The notes beneath the pieces were generated by a model that worked only from the letters and a program-made list of their open reading frames with translations, searched no databases and was not told the origin of the DNA. This document shows, piece by piece, positions 30,789 to 38,875 of a stretch of DNA of 64,000 bases. The translations under genes and the position numbers were made by a program. Positions within the stretch are counted from its first letter, which is position 1. The number at the start of each line of letters is the position of its first letter. Source of the stretch: Clostridiaceae bacterium. GTDB taxonomy: Bacteria; Bacillota; Clostridia; DSM-8532. The stretch is from assembly GCA_012519655.1 (NCBI GenBank), contig JAAYPS010000131.1, positions 35,856 through 99,855 of the forward strand, read 5' to 3'.

Positions 30789-30910
30789 GTAATGATAATT
30801 AGTTGCCTTGAAAATAGTACTTTCTCAAAATTATTTTTTGTAGTATGATATTTTAGTATAATTATATTGGTACACCTGAGGAGAACATATTGTAACAATG
30901 GAGGTTCAAA

Positions 30911-31864
30911 ATGGAGAAGATAAACTTCGATAATGGGGGTAATGATAAACCCAGTTATCTGTATGGAAAAACAAACAACAAAAAATTTCGCTTAAAACGC
31001 CCTAAAAGACTTTTTACGATCCTTCTTGTTGCTTGTTTATGCCTTATAGCTTTATACTTACTTATAGGAGGGGATTTTCATCCTGTAAGAGCAGTAATGT
31101 CTGCAATTGCTCCAACTCCGTCCCCTACACCAGCACCAACACCAACACCTACTCCCATGCCCACACCTACTCCCATACCAACACCAGCACCAACTCCATT
31201 ACCACCAGGTAAGGTTTTGAATGATGTAATTGTGTGCATAGATCCAGGTCATGGCGGACGGGACCCTGGAACAGTATCACCATATGATACTACTGTATAT
31301 GAAAAAGATATAGTATTGGATATGAGCTTTAGATTAAAAAAGAAGCTTGAGGATACTGGAATCCAAGTGGTAATGACTCGTGAAGAAGATAAAGAACTAC
31401 ACTACTACGTGGATGAAGATATATGGGCAAGACCAAGACTTGCAAATGAAGCAAAGGCAACTTTTTTTGTTAGCATTCATGTAAATGCATTTGATACAAA
31501 ACAAAAAAATTGGGATATCTATAAAGGAACTGAAATCTATCATTACGGTAAAACCCATGGTGAGTTTACCAGTAAGCAGTTTGCTAAAATTATGGGTGAG
31601 GAAATTGACGCAGTAACCGACACCCAGTTCAATGGAATATCTGCACAAGATTATGGAGTGCTCAGGTTATCTGAAATGCCAGCATTGCTTATAGAGACTG
31701 CATATATTACAAACAAAGCTGATTTTGAAAGATTATTAACCGACGAATTTAGAGAAGATATGGTTCAAGGTATATATAATGGGACAATGAGTATTTTAGA
31801 TACGATGGGTGCTTATAAGGAAGATGGTATATACAAAATACTGTCTGATGAGTTACCGCAGTAA
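30911..31864 (+). CDS. Anchored N-acetylmuramoyl-L-alanine amidase (Amidase_3)
   Basis: A 317-residue peptidoglycan hydrolase. TM residues 35-52 anchor it. Residues 68-98 are a Pro/Thr linker (TPAPTPTPTPMPTP). The catalytic domain has zinc ligands in CIDPGHGGRDPGT, Glu in TVYEKDIVLDMS, His in FVSIHVNAF and the catalytic Glu in PALLIETAYITN. GGAGG precedes ATG 30911. It occupies the position after gpr that holds spoIIP in Bacillus, so it may act in engulfment or as a CwlD-like cortex enzyme; that is inference. Confidence 0.9.
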   Translation: MEKINFDNGGNDKPSYLYGKTNNKKFRLKRPKRLFTILLVACLCLIALYLLIGGDFHPVRAVMSAIAPTPSPTPAPTPTPTPMPTPTPIPTPAPTPLPPGKVLNDVIVCIDPGHGGRDPGTVSPYDTTVYEKDIVLDMSFRLKKKLEDTGIQVVMTREEDKELHYYVDEDIWARPRLANEAKATFFVSIHVNAFDTKQKNWDIYKGTEIYHYGKTHGEFTSKQFAKIMGEEIDAVTDTQFNGISAQDYGVLRLSEMPALLIETAYITNKADFERLLTDEFREDMVQGIYNGTMSILDTMGAYKEDGIYKILSDELPQ

Positions 31865-31891
31865 AGCGGGTATGTTTTTAGGAGAAAAGTC

Positions 31892-33856
31892 ATGGATGAA
31901 AAGATCAAACAAATGAAAGAGCTGGTAAATAAGCTTGATAAAGCATCTAGGGCATATTATCAAGAAAATAGGGAGATAATGTCGAATTTTGAGTATGATC
32001 AATTGTATGATCAATTGCTTGATTTAGAAAACCAAACAGGCATTATTCTTTCAAATAGTCCTACAGTAAATGTAGGGTATGAGCTTATTAGCAGCTTGCC
32101 TAAAGAGGCTCATGAACAACCCATGCTTTCTTTGGATAAAACAAAAGACATAAATGCATTAAAAGAATGGATTGGTAATAAAAAAGGAATACTCTCGTGG
32201 AAAATGGATGGACTTACTATAGTGCTTACATATGAGGGCGGAGTGCTTGTTAAGGCTGTAACACGTGGAAATGGTGAAGTAGGAGAGGTTATTACCAACA
32301 ATGCCAGAGTATTTAAGAACTTACCATTGAAAATTACATACGAGGGCACTTTAGTATTAAGAGGCGAAGCTGTTATTCGCTACTCTGATTTTGAAAAAAT
32401 TAACAGTAGAATCGAGAATGTTGATGCAAAATATAAAAATCCAAGAAATTTATGTAGTGGTACAGTAAGGCAACTAAACAACAAAATCACTGCTGAAAGA
32501 AATGTTCATTTTATTGCGTTCAGTATTATATCTATGGAAAGTCAAGTCGCCGAAAACTTTAGATCTAAACAGTTAAATTGGCTTAAAGGGCTAGGGTTTG
32601 ATGTGACGGATTTTAAGGTGGTTGATGCTTCCAATTTAGTGCAGAGTATTCATGATTTTTCGGACAAAATCGCATATAACGATTTTCCTGCGGATGGTCT
32701 TGTATTAGCATTTGATGATATTGAATATGGGCGCTCTCTGGGAACGACGGCAAAGTTTCCAAGGGACTCAATTGCATTTAAGTGGCAAGATGAGGTAAAA
32801 GAAACCAGATTGATAGAGATAGAATGGAGTGCATCTAGAACAGGCCTTATCAATCCCATTGCCATTTTTGAACCTGTAGAACTTGAGGGAACAACGGTAA
32901 AAAGGGCAAGTGTTCACAATATAAGTGTTATGGAATCTTTGAAACTTGGAATTGGAGATGAAATTGGTGTCTATAAGGCAAATATGATTATTCCACAAAT
33001 ATCTCATAACAACACACAAAGTGGGAATGTGGAAATCCCTAAAAATTGTCCTGTGTGTGGCGAGCAAACAAGGATCCAGCAGGAAAGTGATATAAAGTTC
33101 CTTTACTGTATGAATAATAAGTGCCCTGCAAAGCAAATTAAATCACTTACTCATTTTGTAAGTAGGGATGCCATGGGGATTGACGGACTATCAGAAGCTA
33201 CTATAGAAAAATTCATATTACAGGGCTTTATTAAGGATTATGTGGATATATTTCGTATTGAAAGATTTAAAGAAGAAATTGTTCAATTAGAAGGTTTTGG
33301 AGAAAAATCATATAACAATTTAATAAATTCAATTAACAAGGCAAGAGAAACAAATACAGTTCGTTTGCTTTATAGTTTAGGTATACCAAACATTGGACTA
33401 TCAACTGCAAAACTTATTTGTAGTAATTTCAAACATGATTGGACTCTTATTGAGAACGCTACATATGATGAACTCATTACTATAAATGGTATTGGAGATA
33501 TAATGGCAAAAGAATATGTGCTTTTTTTCAGTAATGAGGAAAATATAAACAGAATTAAAGAGATTCTTAGCGAAATAGAGCTAAAAAAAGAAGAAACAAG
33601 TGTAGACTTGATATTTGAAAATATGCGTTTTGTAGTTACAGGTTCGGTGAAGCATTTTAAAAACCGTACCGAGTTAAAAGAGGCTATTGAAATGAGGGGA
33701 GGGAAAGTGACAAGTTCTGTAACAGCTAATACGAATTACTTGATAAATAACGATATATCATCTCAATCCTCAAAGAACAAAAAAGCTAAAGAGCTAGGAA
33801 TAAGTATAATAACTGAAGACCAGTTTTTGCGATTGCTCAATGAGGGTGAAAAATAA
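31892..33856 (+). CDS. ligA: NAD-dependent DNA ligase, divergent
   Basis: A 654-residue LigA with Ia domain, adenylation domain, OB fold, four-Cys zinc finger (CPVCGEQT, then YCMNNKCPAKQI), HhH repeats and a C-terminal BRCT (NMRFVVTGSVKHFKNRTELK). The catalytic lysine is Lys104 in SWKMDGL, and HEQPMLSLDKTKD is kept. Several near-invariant spots differ: TRGNG for TRGDG, NPRNLCSG for NPRNAAAG, and DGLVLAFD for DGVVVKVN. It is full length and seems functional. It may be a second paralogue; the position after a gpr-amidase pair is unusual for the housekeeping ligase. Confidence 0.9.
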   Translation: MDEKIKQMKELVNKLDKASRAYYQENREIMSNFEYDQLYDQLLDLENQTGIILSNSPTVNVGYELISSLPKEAHEQPMLSLDKTKDINALKEWIGNKKGILSWKMDGLTIVLTYEGGVLVKAVTRGNGEVGEVITNNARVFKNLPLKITYEGTLVLRGEAVIRYSDFEKINSRIENVDAKYKNPRNLCSGTVRQLNNKITAERNVHFIAFSIISMESQVAENFRSKQLNWLKGLGFDVTDFKVVDASNLVQSIHDFSDKIAYNDFPADGLVLAFDDIEYGRSLGTTAKFPRDSIAFKWQDEVKETRLIEIEWSASRTGLINPIAIFEPVELEGTTVKRASVHNISVMESLKLGIGDEIGVYKANMIIPQISHNNTQSGNVEIPKNCPVCGEQTRIQQESDIKFLYCMNNKCPAKQIKSLTHFVSRDAMGIDGLSEATIEKFILQGFIKDYVDIFRIERFKEEIVQLEGFGEKSYNNLINSINKARETNTVRLLYSLGIPNIGLSTAKLICSNFKHDWTLIENATYDELITINGIGDIMAKEYVLFFSNEENINRIKEILSEIELKKEETSVDLIFENMRFVVTGSVKHFKNRTELKEAIEMRGGKVTSSVTANTNYLINNDISSQSSKNKKAKELGISIITEDQFLRLLNEGEK

Positions 33857-33951
33857 TGATTTTTTCATTGGCATTTGTGCACATTTCACCATTTAACCAA
33901 AAATAATATATATACATATTACATTGCCTAAAAGTCCTGTCATTTTATATA

Positions 33952-33980
33952 ATATAATTGTACATTTTGTACAATTATAT
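33952..33980. repeat. Perfect 13-bp palindromic element
   Basis: ATATAATTGTACA (33952-33964) and TGTACAATTATAT (33968-33980) are perfect inverted copies around TTT. No T-run follows, so it looks more like an operator than a terminator. It lies 77 bp before the small orphan gene. Confidence 0.6.
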
Positions 33981-34056
33981 TTAGTGAATAATCAGCACCA
34001 AAATGGTGATGATTAAAACTAACGGAAATTATAGAAAAAAGTGAGAGGATAAAACC

Positions 34057-34332
34057 ATGGATAATAAACATGGAAATGGGACATTGGATAACAATGGAGC
34101 TGGTTTAAGCTTAATTTATACCTTGCATGCAGTATCTCACCTGTCTAAGGATGAATTTGAGCTGTTAAAACTATTACGCAATGACAGTTCTATTTTGGAT
34201 AACTTTAATGATGAAGGACATGAGAAGTTTTCAAAAATTAAGAAAATTCTTAAAAGCTTCAACTTGAGCTCAATTCAAGACGTAATAGAAATAATCGAAA
34301 ACTATAAATTGTTTGAATTATACAATTTTTAG
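34057..34332 (+). CDS. Small protein of unknown function
   Basis: A 91-residue protein I do not recognise. It is soluble and helical, rich in Asp, Asn, Leu and Lys, with no signal, TM or cysteine motif. The segment HLSKDEFELLKLLRNDSSILDNF followed by KILKSFNLSSIQDVIEIIENYK (given here as separate motifs) suggests two helix pairs. AGAGGAT precedes ATG 34057 well. A perfect 13-bp palindrome lies upstream and a structured region downstream. It may be monocistronic. Confidence 0.65.
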   Translation: MDNKHGNGTLDNNGAGLSLIYTLHAVSHLSKDEFELLKLLRNDSSILDNFNDEGHEKFSKIKKILKSFNLSSIQDVIEIIENYKLFELYNF

Positions 34333-34351
34333 CCGATAGTAATAATATATG

Positions 34352-34477
34352 GGCTTTTTCGATGTAACCTTAATAAGAATTACCTATATAGTATTCTGGT
34401 TCACACTTATTTCAAATGATGCATCTGTTTTGCACCCAGCATTTAAATAGTTTGAAATATCTCACATCGAAATAGCC
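34352..34477 (+). promoter_or_regulatory. Three-way-junction-like structured leader before the HD-GYP gene
   Basis: Outer arms 34352-34365 and 34464-34477 pair at 13 of 14 positions (one U-U). A second helix pairs 34408-34416 with 34451-34459, 9 of 9. Between the first outer and inner arms, AACC/GGTT (34366-34369/34398-34401) and AGAAT/ATTCT (34376-34380/34393-34397) stack as a third arm. An inner ATGC/GCAT closes the second arm. TTTTTT follows at 34492-34497, then GAGGAGG and the TTG start. It fits no riboswitch class I know. A small inverted-repeat mobile element is the alternative. Confidence 0.5.
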
Positions 34478-34526
34478 AATTAATACTATGCGTTTTTTCA
34501 TTTTTAGATTTCGAGGAGGCAGTATA

Positions 34527-35600
34527 TTGGCTAAGAAGATAATGGTAAGTATTAAAGATTGTAAGCCTAAAATGATTATTGCTGAAACAGTATATAATGA
34601 TTATGGGGCTGTAGTTGTTTGGGAAAACACGGTTTTAAATAGGCTAACCCTAATGCAGCTCGAGAATATTGGTATAGATTACCTGTACGTTTATGAGCAA
34701 GAAACAGACGAATCGATGGATGCAAAAATCAGCGAGCAAAAGCTACCCGGGCAGGCTCCTGATGATAGTTTTCTTCAGTCATATGAGAAAGACAAAAGCG
34801 ATATTAAAACTCTGTTGCTCGATTTATCGGAAGGAGAAACAGGGAGCATAGAAAAGGTATTAGATATAGCCAATTCAGTATATGCAAGAAATGAACAAAA
34901 TATGGACATCATCAATTGTATTACGCAAATTCGCAATGTGGATGAGTATACATACTATCATTGTATTAATGTTTCTATGCTTGCAATGCTAATAGGAAAA
35001 TGGCTACAGCTTGAACCTATTGACATCCATATGCTTGTACAGGCTGGATTATTGCACGATGTAGGTAAAAGCCTTATACCAGGTTCTATTATTAAGAAGC
35101 CCGCAAAACTCACTGAAAATGAATATGAAAAGGTAAAGAAACATTCACAATATGGATATTACTTAACTAAGAGATTGAATAGATTTGATAACAGAATACT
35201 TGAAGCCATTTTATACCATCATGAAAGGGAGGATGGTTCAGGTTATCCAAGAGGTCTTAATAGAGACCAGATCCCATTGTTTGCAAAAATTGTTGCAGTT
35301 GCTGATACATACGATGCTATGACAGCTAATAGAGTATATAAGCCCAAGCAAACACCTTTTAAGGTTTTTGATATGATGCAAAACAGTTGTTTTGGATATC
35401 TTGATCCCGTTGTACTCAACACTTTCCTCTCAAACATTAGCCATTATTATACTGGTAGTGTAGTGAAATTGAATGATGGTAGAATTGCAGAGGTTGTTTA
35501 CATAAACTATATGCAGTATGGAAAACCAGTTCTGAAAATTGGTGATGAGTATATTGATTTAATGGTCAGAAAAAACCTAAAAATAGAAGCCATAATATAA
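34527..35600 (+). CDS. HD-GYP domain cyclic-di-GMP phosphodiesterase
   Basis: A 357-residue cytosolic protein. The N-terminal DUF3391-like region (residues 1-110) is followed by an HD-GYP domain with HC (YHCINVSMLAMLIGKWL), the HD pair in LLHDVGKSLIPG, YHHEREDGSGYPRGL (the GYP motif) and VADTYDAMTANR. HD-GYP enzymes hydrolyse c-di-GMP to pGpG or GMP. TTG 34527 is 8 nt after GAGGAGG; the ATG at 34488 lies before that site. A structured leader upstream suggests RNA-level control. It probably favours motility by lowering c-di-GMP. Confidence 0.92.
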   Translation: MAKKIMVSIKDCKPKMIIAETVYNDYGAVVVWENTVLNRLTLMQLENIGIDYLYVYEQETDESMDAKISEQKLPGQAPDDSFLQSYEKDKSDIKTLLLDLSEGETGSIEKVLDIANSVYARNEQNMDIINCITQIRNVDEYTYYHCINVSMLAMLIGKWLQLEPIDIHMLVQAGLLHDVGKSLIPGSIIKKPAKLTENEYEKVKKHSQYGYYLTKRLNRFDNRILEAILYHHEREDGSGYPRGLNRDQIPLFAKIVAVADTYDAMTANRVYKPKQTPFKVFDMMQNSCFGYLDPVVLNTFLSNISHYYTGSVVKLNDGRIAEVVYINYMQYGKPVLKIGDEYIDLMVRKNLKIEAII

Positions 35601-35974
35601 GGCCGATTTTCTTTAATTTTTTATTTACGAACTGTAAACCTAAGCTAATTTACCACTAATTTTATGGGAAAAATTCTCAAGTAATATTCGCATATGACTT
35701 GTCAAAACTCAAACCAATGGCTTAATTAAGCGATTCTGTTAAACATCCCAATTTTGTTGGTCTTGTTCAGTAATCTAATTTTCGTTATTTGGTTATATCG
35801 TAAATGCCTTGGGAAAGGTATTGTATATTGCTCAAAAGATCTTTACAATATAATTATGGCATTATAACTTATCTCAATAGCACAAATCTTATATGTACTT
35901 TCTCGTTTTTAGTTAGTAAAGTACAAGTTGTATTAGTTGTAGATAATCAATTTTTGAAAGGGAGGCAGGTAATA
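35601..35974 (+). other. Intergenic region before the DUF881 pair
   Basis: This 374 bp carries no supportable gene. A TATAAT at 35849-35854 with TTGCTC at 35828-35833 (15 nt) is a weak promoter candidate. The segment 35630-35662 resembles 47706-47738 downstream of ytfJ (shared core AACTGTMAACCTAAGYTARTT). An open frame starting at 35804 reaches the DUF881 gene but lacks a ribosome site. Confidence 0.4.
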
Positions 35975-36697
35975 GTGCGTGAATCAAAGGGTATTTTATT
36001 TGTAACATTCGTACTATTAGGAATGGTTTTAGCAATGCAATCTAGAACCATCTTATTGGCTAAACAGCAAAATGTTGTTGGGCAAACTTCTGTCCAGTCT
36101 TTGTCTGCCGAACTTGAGCATGAGAAAAATGAAGGATTAAGGTTGCAGGAAGAGCTGCATAAGCTTGAAGAAAGAGAAGCTGAAATAATGAGGCAGATTA
36201 GTAATGAAGGTAACCCAATGATAAATGAGCTTTTGAATAAAAGACATCTTCTACAGACAATTAATGGATTTACAGATGTTGAAGGTAGTGGTGTAATTAT
36301 TACCTTAGATGATGCACCTGCAAGGAATGAAATGGATCCGAGTCAATTAATCATTCATGATTCTGACATTATCAACATTTTGAATGAGTTAAGAGCTGCT
36401 GGCGCGCAAGCCTTTGCAATAAATGATGAACGCATAATAGCTACCAGTAAGCAATTATGCGCAGGACCGACCATACTAATCAATCGTAACAGATATCCTG
36501 TGCCCTATGTTGTAAAAGCCATAGGCGATCCAGATGAATTATTTAATGCACTTGAACAAAGTGAGGTTGTAACTATTATGAGAATATATGATATACAAGT
36601 GAGCATTAGGAAGGAATCGGACATAGTCATACCAAGATACAGAGCATACAAAAATACCGAAAGCATGATATCCGGTTTGGAGGTAGTTGAAAAATGA
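35975..36697 (+). CDS. DUF881 family membrane-anchored protein
   Basis: A 240-residue protein with an N-terminal TM (residues 7-22), a coiled coil at about 38-72 (SLSAELEHEKNEGLRLQEEL) and a DUF881 domain (VEGSGVIITLDDAP, IINILNELRAAGAQAFAINDERI, YVVKAIGDPDELFNAL). GTG 35975 follows GGGAGG. It is one of two tandem paralogues overlapping by ATGA. B. subtilis relatives are YlxW/YlxX near division genes. Function unknown; it probably acts at the membrane or wall. Confidence 0.88.
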   Translation: MRESKGILFVTFVLLGMVLAMQSRTILLAKQQNVVGQTSVQSLSAELEHEKNEGLRLQEELHKLEEREAEIMRQISNEGNPMINELLNKRHLLQTINGFTDVEGSGVIITLDDAPARNEMDPSQLIIHDSDIINILNELRAAGAQAFAINDERIIATSKQLCAGPTILINRNRYPVPYVVKAIGDPDELFNALEQSEVVTIMRIYDIQVSIRKESDIVIPRYRAYKNTESMISGLEVVEK

Positions 36698-37389
36698 AAT
36701 TATTTAGAGATGCTGCTATAACAGTTGTTTGTTTATTGTTAGGTATTATTTTATCTGTACAATACAGGAGTGTGAAGATTAACAACACTGTTGCTGTTTA
36801 TGAGCAGCAAAGAGTAAATGATTTGATTACCGACCTTTTACGTGAACAGGAAAACAACGAGCAGCTCCAAAAAAGAATAGATGATTTACAAAAAGACCTT
36901 GAAAACCTTCGTACTGGTACAAATAGTGAAAATGAGACAATACAAGAGTTGAGAAAGGACATCGAGGAATTAGAAATTCTCGCAGGTCTTAAAACCGTAA
37001 AAGGTGCTGGCATAATTGTAACCATCGACAGCATGGGACTGTCTCCAGTTGATGACAGCCATATTCTTACTGTCTTGAATGAGTTAAAGGCAACTGACGT
37101 GCAGGCACTTGCAGTAAATGATGAAAGAATTATAGCTACAACCGAAGTTAGAAGGGCGGGTAGCTATATGATGGTAAATGGTAGAAAACTATTGCCACCA
37201 TATATAATAAAGGCTATTGCCGATCCCGAGAAGCTGGAAAATTCGCTTACCATTATGGCTGGTGTTGTGGATACTTTGAAATACTATGATATAAAAGTGG
37301 ATATTAAACAAGATGAGAATGTTATCATACCAGCAGTACGTGATGACGGAACGGTTTTGCGTTATGATCTTTTAGAACCCGTACATTAA
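36694..37389 (+). CDS. DUF881 family membrane-anchored protein (second copy)
   Basis: A 231-residue paralogue of the preceding gene: TM at about residues 7-22, coiled coil at 33-75 (QKRIDDLQKDLENLRTG), then DUF881 (VKGAGIIVTIDSMG, HILTVLNELKATDVQALAVNDERI, YIIKAIADPEKLENSL). It overlaps the first copy by ATGA, which suggests coupled synthesis and perhaps hetero-oligomers. A terminator follows. Confidence 0.88.
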   Translation: MKLFRDAAITVVCLLLGIILSVQYRSVKINNTVAVYEQQRVNDLITDLLREQENNEQLQKRIDDLQKDLENLRTGTNSENETIQELRKDIEELEILAGLKTVKGAGIIVTIDSMGLSPVDDSHILTVLNELKATDVQALAVNDERIIATTEVRRAGSYMMVNGRKLLPPYIIKAIADPEKLENSLTIMAGVVDTLKYYDIKVDIKQDENVIIPAVRDDGTVLRYDLLEPVH

Positions 37390-37443
37390 TGCGTTGTCAT
37401 TCAAATTCCCGTTGAAGAGTGCATAGAGAAAAACCTTTATTGT

Positions 37444-37475
37444 GGCATTTTGTGATGTAACACAAAAGCCTTTAT
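37444..37475 (+). terminator. Hairpin terminator after the DUF881 pair
   Basis: GGC-A-TTTTGTG (37444-37454) pairs with CACAAAA-GCC (37461-37470) with one bulged A and a 6-nt loop, followed by TTTATT. Confidence 0.6.
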
Positions 37476-37528
37476 TAAGCTTGTAATTTTTTTTATGAAT
37501 TGACTATATATATAATACTAGGAATATC

Positions 37529-37613
37529 AAGAGCAGTTGAAAGGATAATGTGTATACTACAAAATCCATTCAAATCTTAAGTAGTAGATGTGCTTAAGAA
37601 ATGCTCTTTTTTT
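37529..37613 (+). promoter_or_regulatory. Terminator-like structured leader before pdaA
   Basis: AAGAGCA (37529-37535) pairs with TGCTCTT (37602-37608), which runs into a T-tract to 37613. An inner hairpin pairs TCTTAAG (37575-37581) with CTTAAGA (37593-37599). A TATAAT at 37511-37516 would start the RNA just before the first arm. The pdaA ATG is 13 nt past the T-tract, so the leader could act as an attenuator. Confidence 0.45.
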
Positions 37614-37626
37614 GTTGGTAAAAGAT

Positions 37627-38556
37627 ATGAAAAGAAAATTAGGCATAGCATTGATCATACTTATGATATTAGTATCATTAATTACCTATGATGCATTGAT
37701 CTCCACACGACATAAATTAGGAGATGGAAAGGATAAAACACTATTTGAACTTAGTTTCAATGACCTCGATTTTGAGAATGAAATAACCACATTAAGTGAT
37801 ACATACTCTTCACCCGCATCACATACGTATCAGACTGCAAATTCTGTAAATACCATTAGAGGGTGGGGGCTTGTTCGTGTGAAGGACAATAAAACACCCA
37901 AGGCAGATCCAGGGGCTCCAGAGCTTTTAAAAAAGTATAACAGCATTTATGTTGCTGATACTGATAGCCCCGTAATATACCTTACTTTCGATGAAGGATA
38001 TGAAGCAGGGTTTACACCCGATATACTGGATTGTTTAAAAGAACATAATGTCAATGCCATCTTTTTTATTACTGGACCATATCTAAATCAGCACGAGGAT
38101 TTGGTTCGCAGAATGGTGGAAGAAGGGCATGCAGTGGGAAATCATACTGTAGGTCATTATAGTCTCCCTACGCTAAGTGACGAGAAAATGCAGAAAGAAG
38201 TTACAGAGTTGGACAGTGTTTTCTATGAAAAATTCAAAAAACATATGGTTTTCCTAAGGCCTCCAAAAGGTGAGTATAGCGAACACTCACTCAAAGTTAC
38301 TTCTCAAATGGGATATATTAATGTATTCTGGAGCCTTGCTTATAATGATTGGGATAGAAACAACCAGAAAGGTTGGGAAAATGCTTATAATAAAGTGATG
38401 CCAAACCTTCACAATGGTGCGATTATATTGCTACACGCTGTATCCAGTGATAATGCTCAGGCCCTTGATCGCATTATCACAGACACAAGAAAGAAAGGAT
38501 ATGAGTTTGGAAATGTGTTTGATCTAATAGATTTCGCACGGGGGGATGGCCAATGA
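37627..38556 (+). CDS. pdaA: Polysaccharide deacetylase, PdaA type
   Basis: A 309-residue exported or anchored NodB-domain enzyme (N-terminal TM about 5-22). PdaA makes the muramic delta-lactam of spore cortex with CwlD. Motifs are VIYLTFDEGYEAGFTP (TFDEG, as is common in this subfamily), the HxxxH zinc pair in GNHTVGHYSLP, FLRPPKGEYSE and IILLHAVSSDNAQAL. ATG 37627 has only weak GGTAAAAG upstream; an in-frame ATG at 37588 lies inside the leader hairpin. It overlaps yqfC by ATGA, which supports a sporulation role. Confidence 0.85.
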   Translation: MKRKLGIALIILMILVSLITYDALISTRHKLGDGKDKTLFELSFNDLDFENEITTLSDTYSSPASHTYQTANSVNTIRGWGLVRVKDNKTPKADPGAPELLKKYNSIYVADTDSPVIYLTFDEGYEAGFTPDILDCLKEHNVNAIFFITGPYLNQHEDLVRRMVEEGHAVGNHTVGHYSLPTLSDEKMQKEVTELDSVFYEKFKKHMVFLRPPKGEYSEHSLKVTSQMGYINVFWSLAYNDWDRNNQKGWENAYNKVMPNLHNGAIILLHAVSSDNAQALDRIITDTRKKGYEFGNVFDLIDFARGDGQ

Positions 38557-38864
38557 GAAAAAGAAGACACAGTAAGTCTAATAAGAGAAAAAAAGAGTCT
38601 ACAACAGTTAAAGAAAAAGTAGCCAAGATTCTTGAGATACCAGAAGAAGTGGTGTCTGATCGTCCCAAAATTACTACAGTAGGAAGAAAAGAGGTTTTCG
38701 TTGAGAACTACCGCGGCATTATTGAATTCACAAATGAAATTGTGAGAATCAATTCAAACTATGGAGTAATAACAATTACCGGCAAGAACATGAAAATTCG
38801 TGAGATTACAAATGAAGATATAGTAATCATTGGTGACATAGATAATATTGATTATGTAGTTTAA
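38553..38864 (+). CDS. yqfC: Sporulation protein YqfC
   Basis: A 103-residue protein: a basic N-terminal 20 residues, then the conserved YqfC core (PKITTVGRKEVFVENYRGII and NYGVITITGKNMKI). In B. subtilis yqfC-yqfD-phoH-yqfF-ybeY-dgkA is one cluster with yqfC/yqfD under sigma-E; the same order is kept here. It is coupled to pdaA by an ATGA overlap. Biochemical role unknown. Confidence 0.93.
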   Translation: MRKRRHSKSNKRKKESTTVKEKVAKILEIPEEVVSDRPKITTVGRKEVFVENYRGIIEFTNEIVRINSNYGVITITGKNMKIREITNEDIVIIGDIDNIDYVV

Positions 38865-38875
38865 TAAAGTACAAG

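Noticed and set aside
34332-34339. GCCGATAG after the small orphan gene as a sigma-D -10
   Set aside because: No TAAA-like -35 lies about 15 nt upstream.
34352-34477. MITE as the firm explanation of the HD-GYP upstream inverted repeat
   Set aside because: No target-site duplication flanks it and the inner helices are better explained by RNA structure, though the idea is not excluded.
35804-35974. Longer start for the first DUF881 gene at 35804
   Set aside because: The extra 57 codons have no ribosome site, run over the promoter candidate and do not look like the family; GTG 35975 has GGGAGG.
37500-37516. TTGACT and TATAAT as a promoter pair before pdaA
   Set aside because: Only 5 nt separate the hexamers; the TATAAT may be real but that -35 is not.
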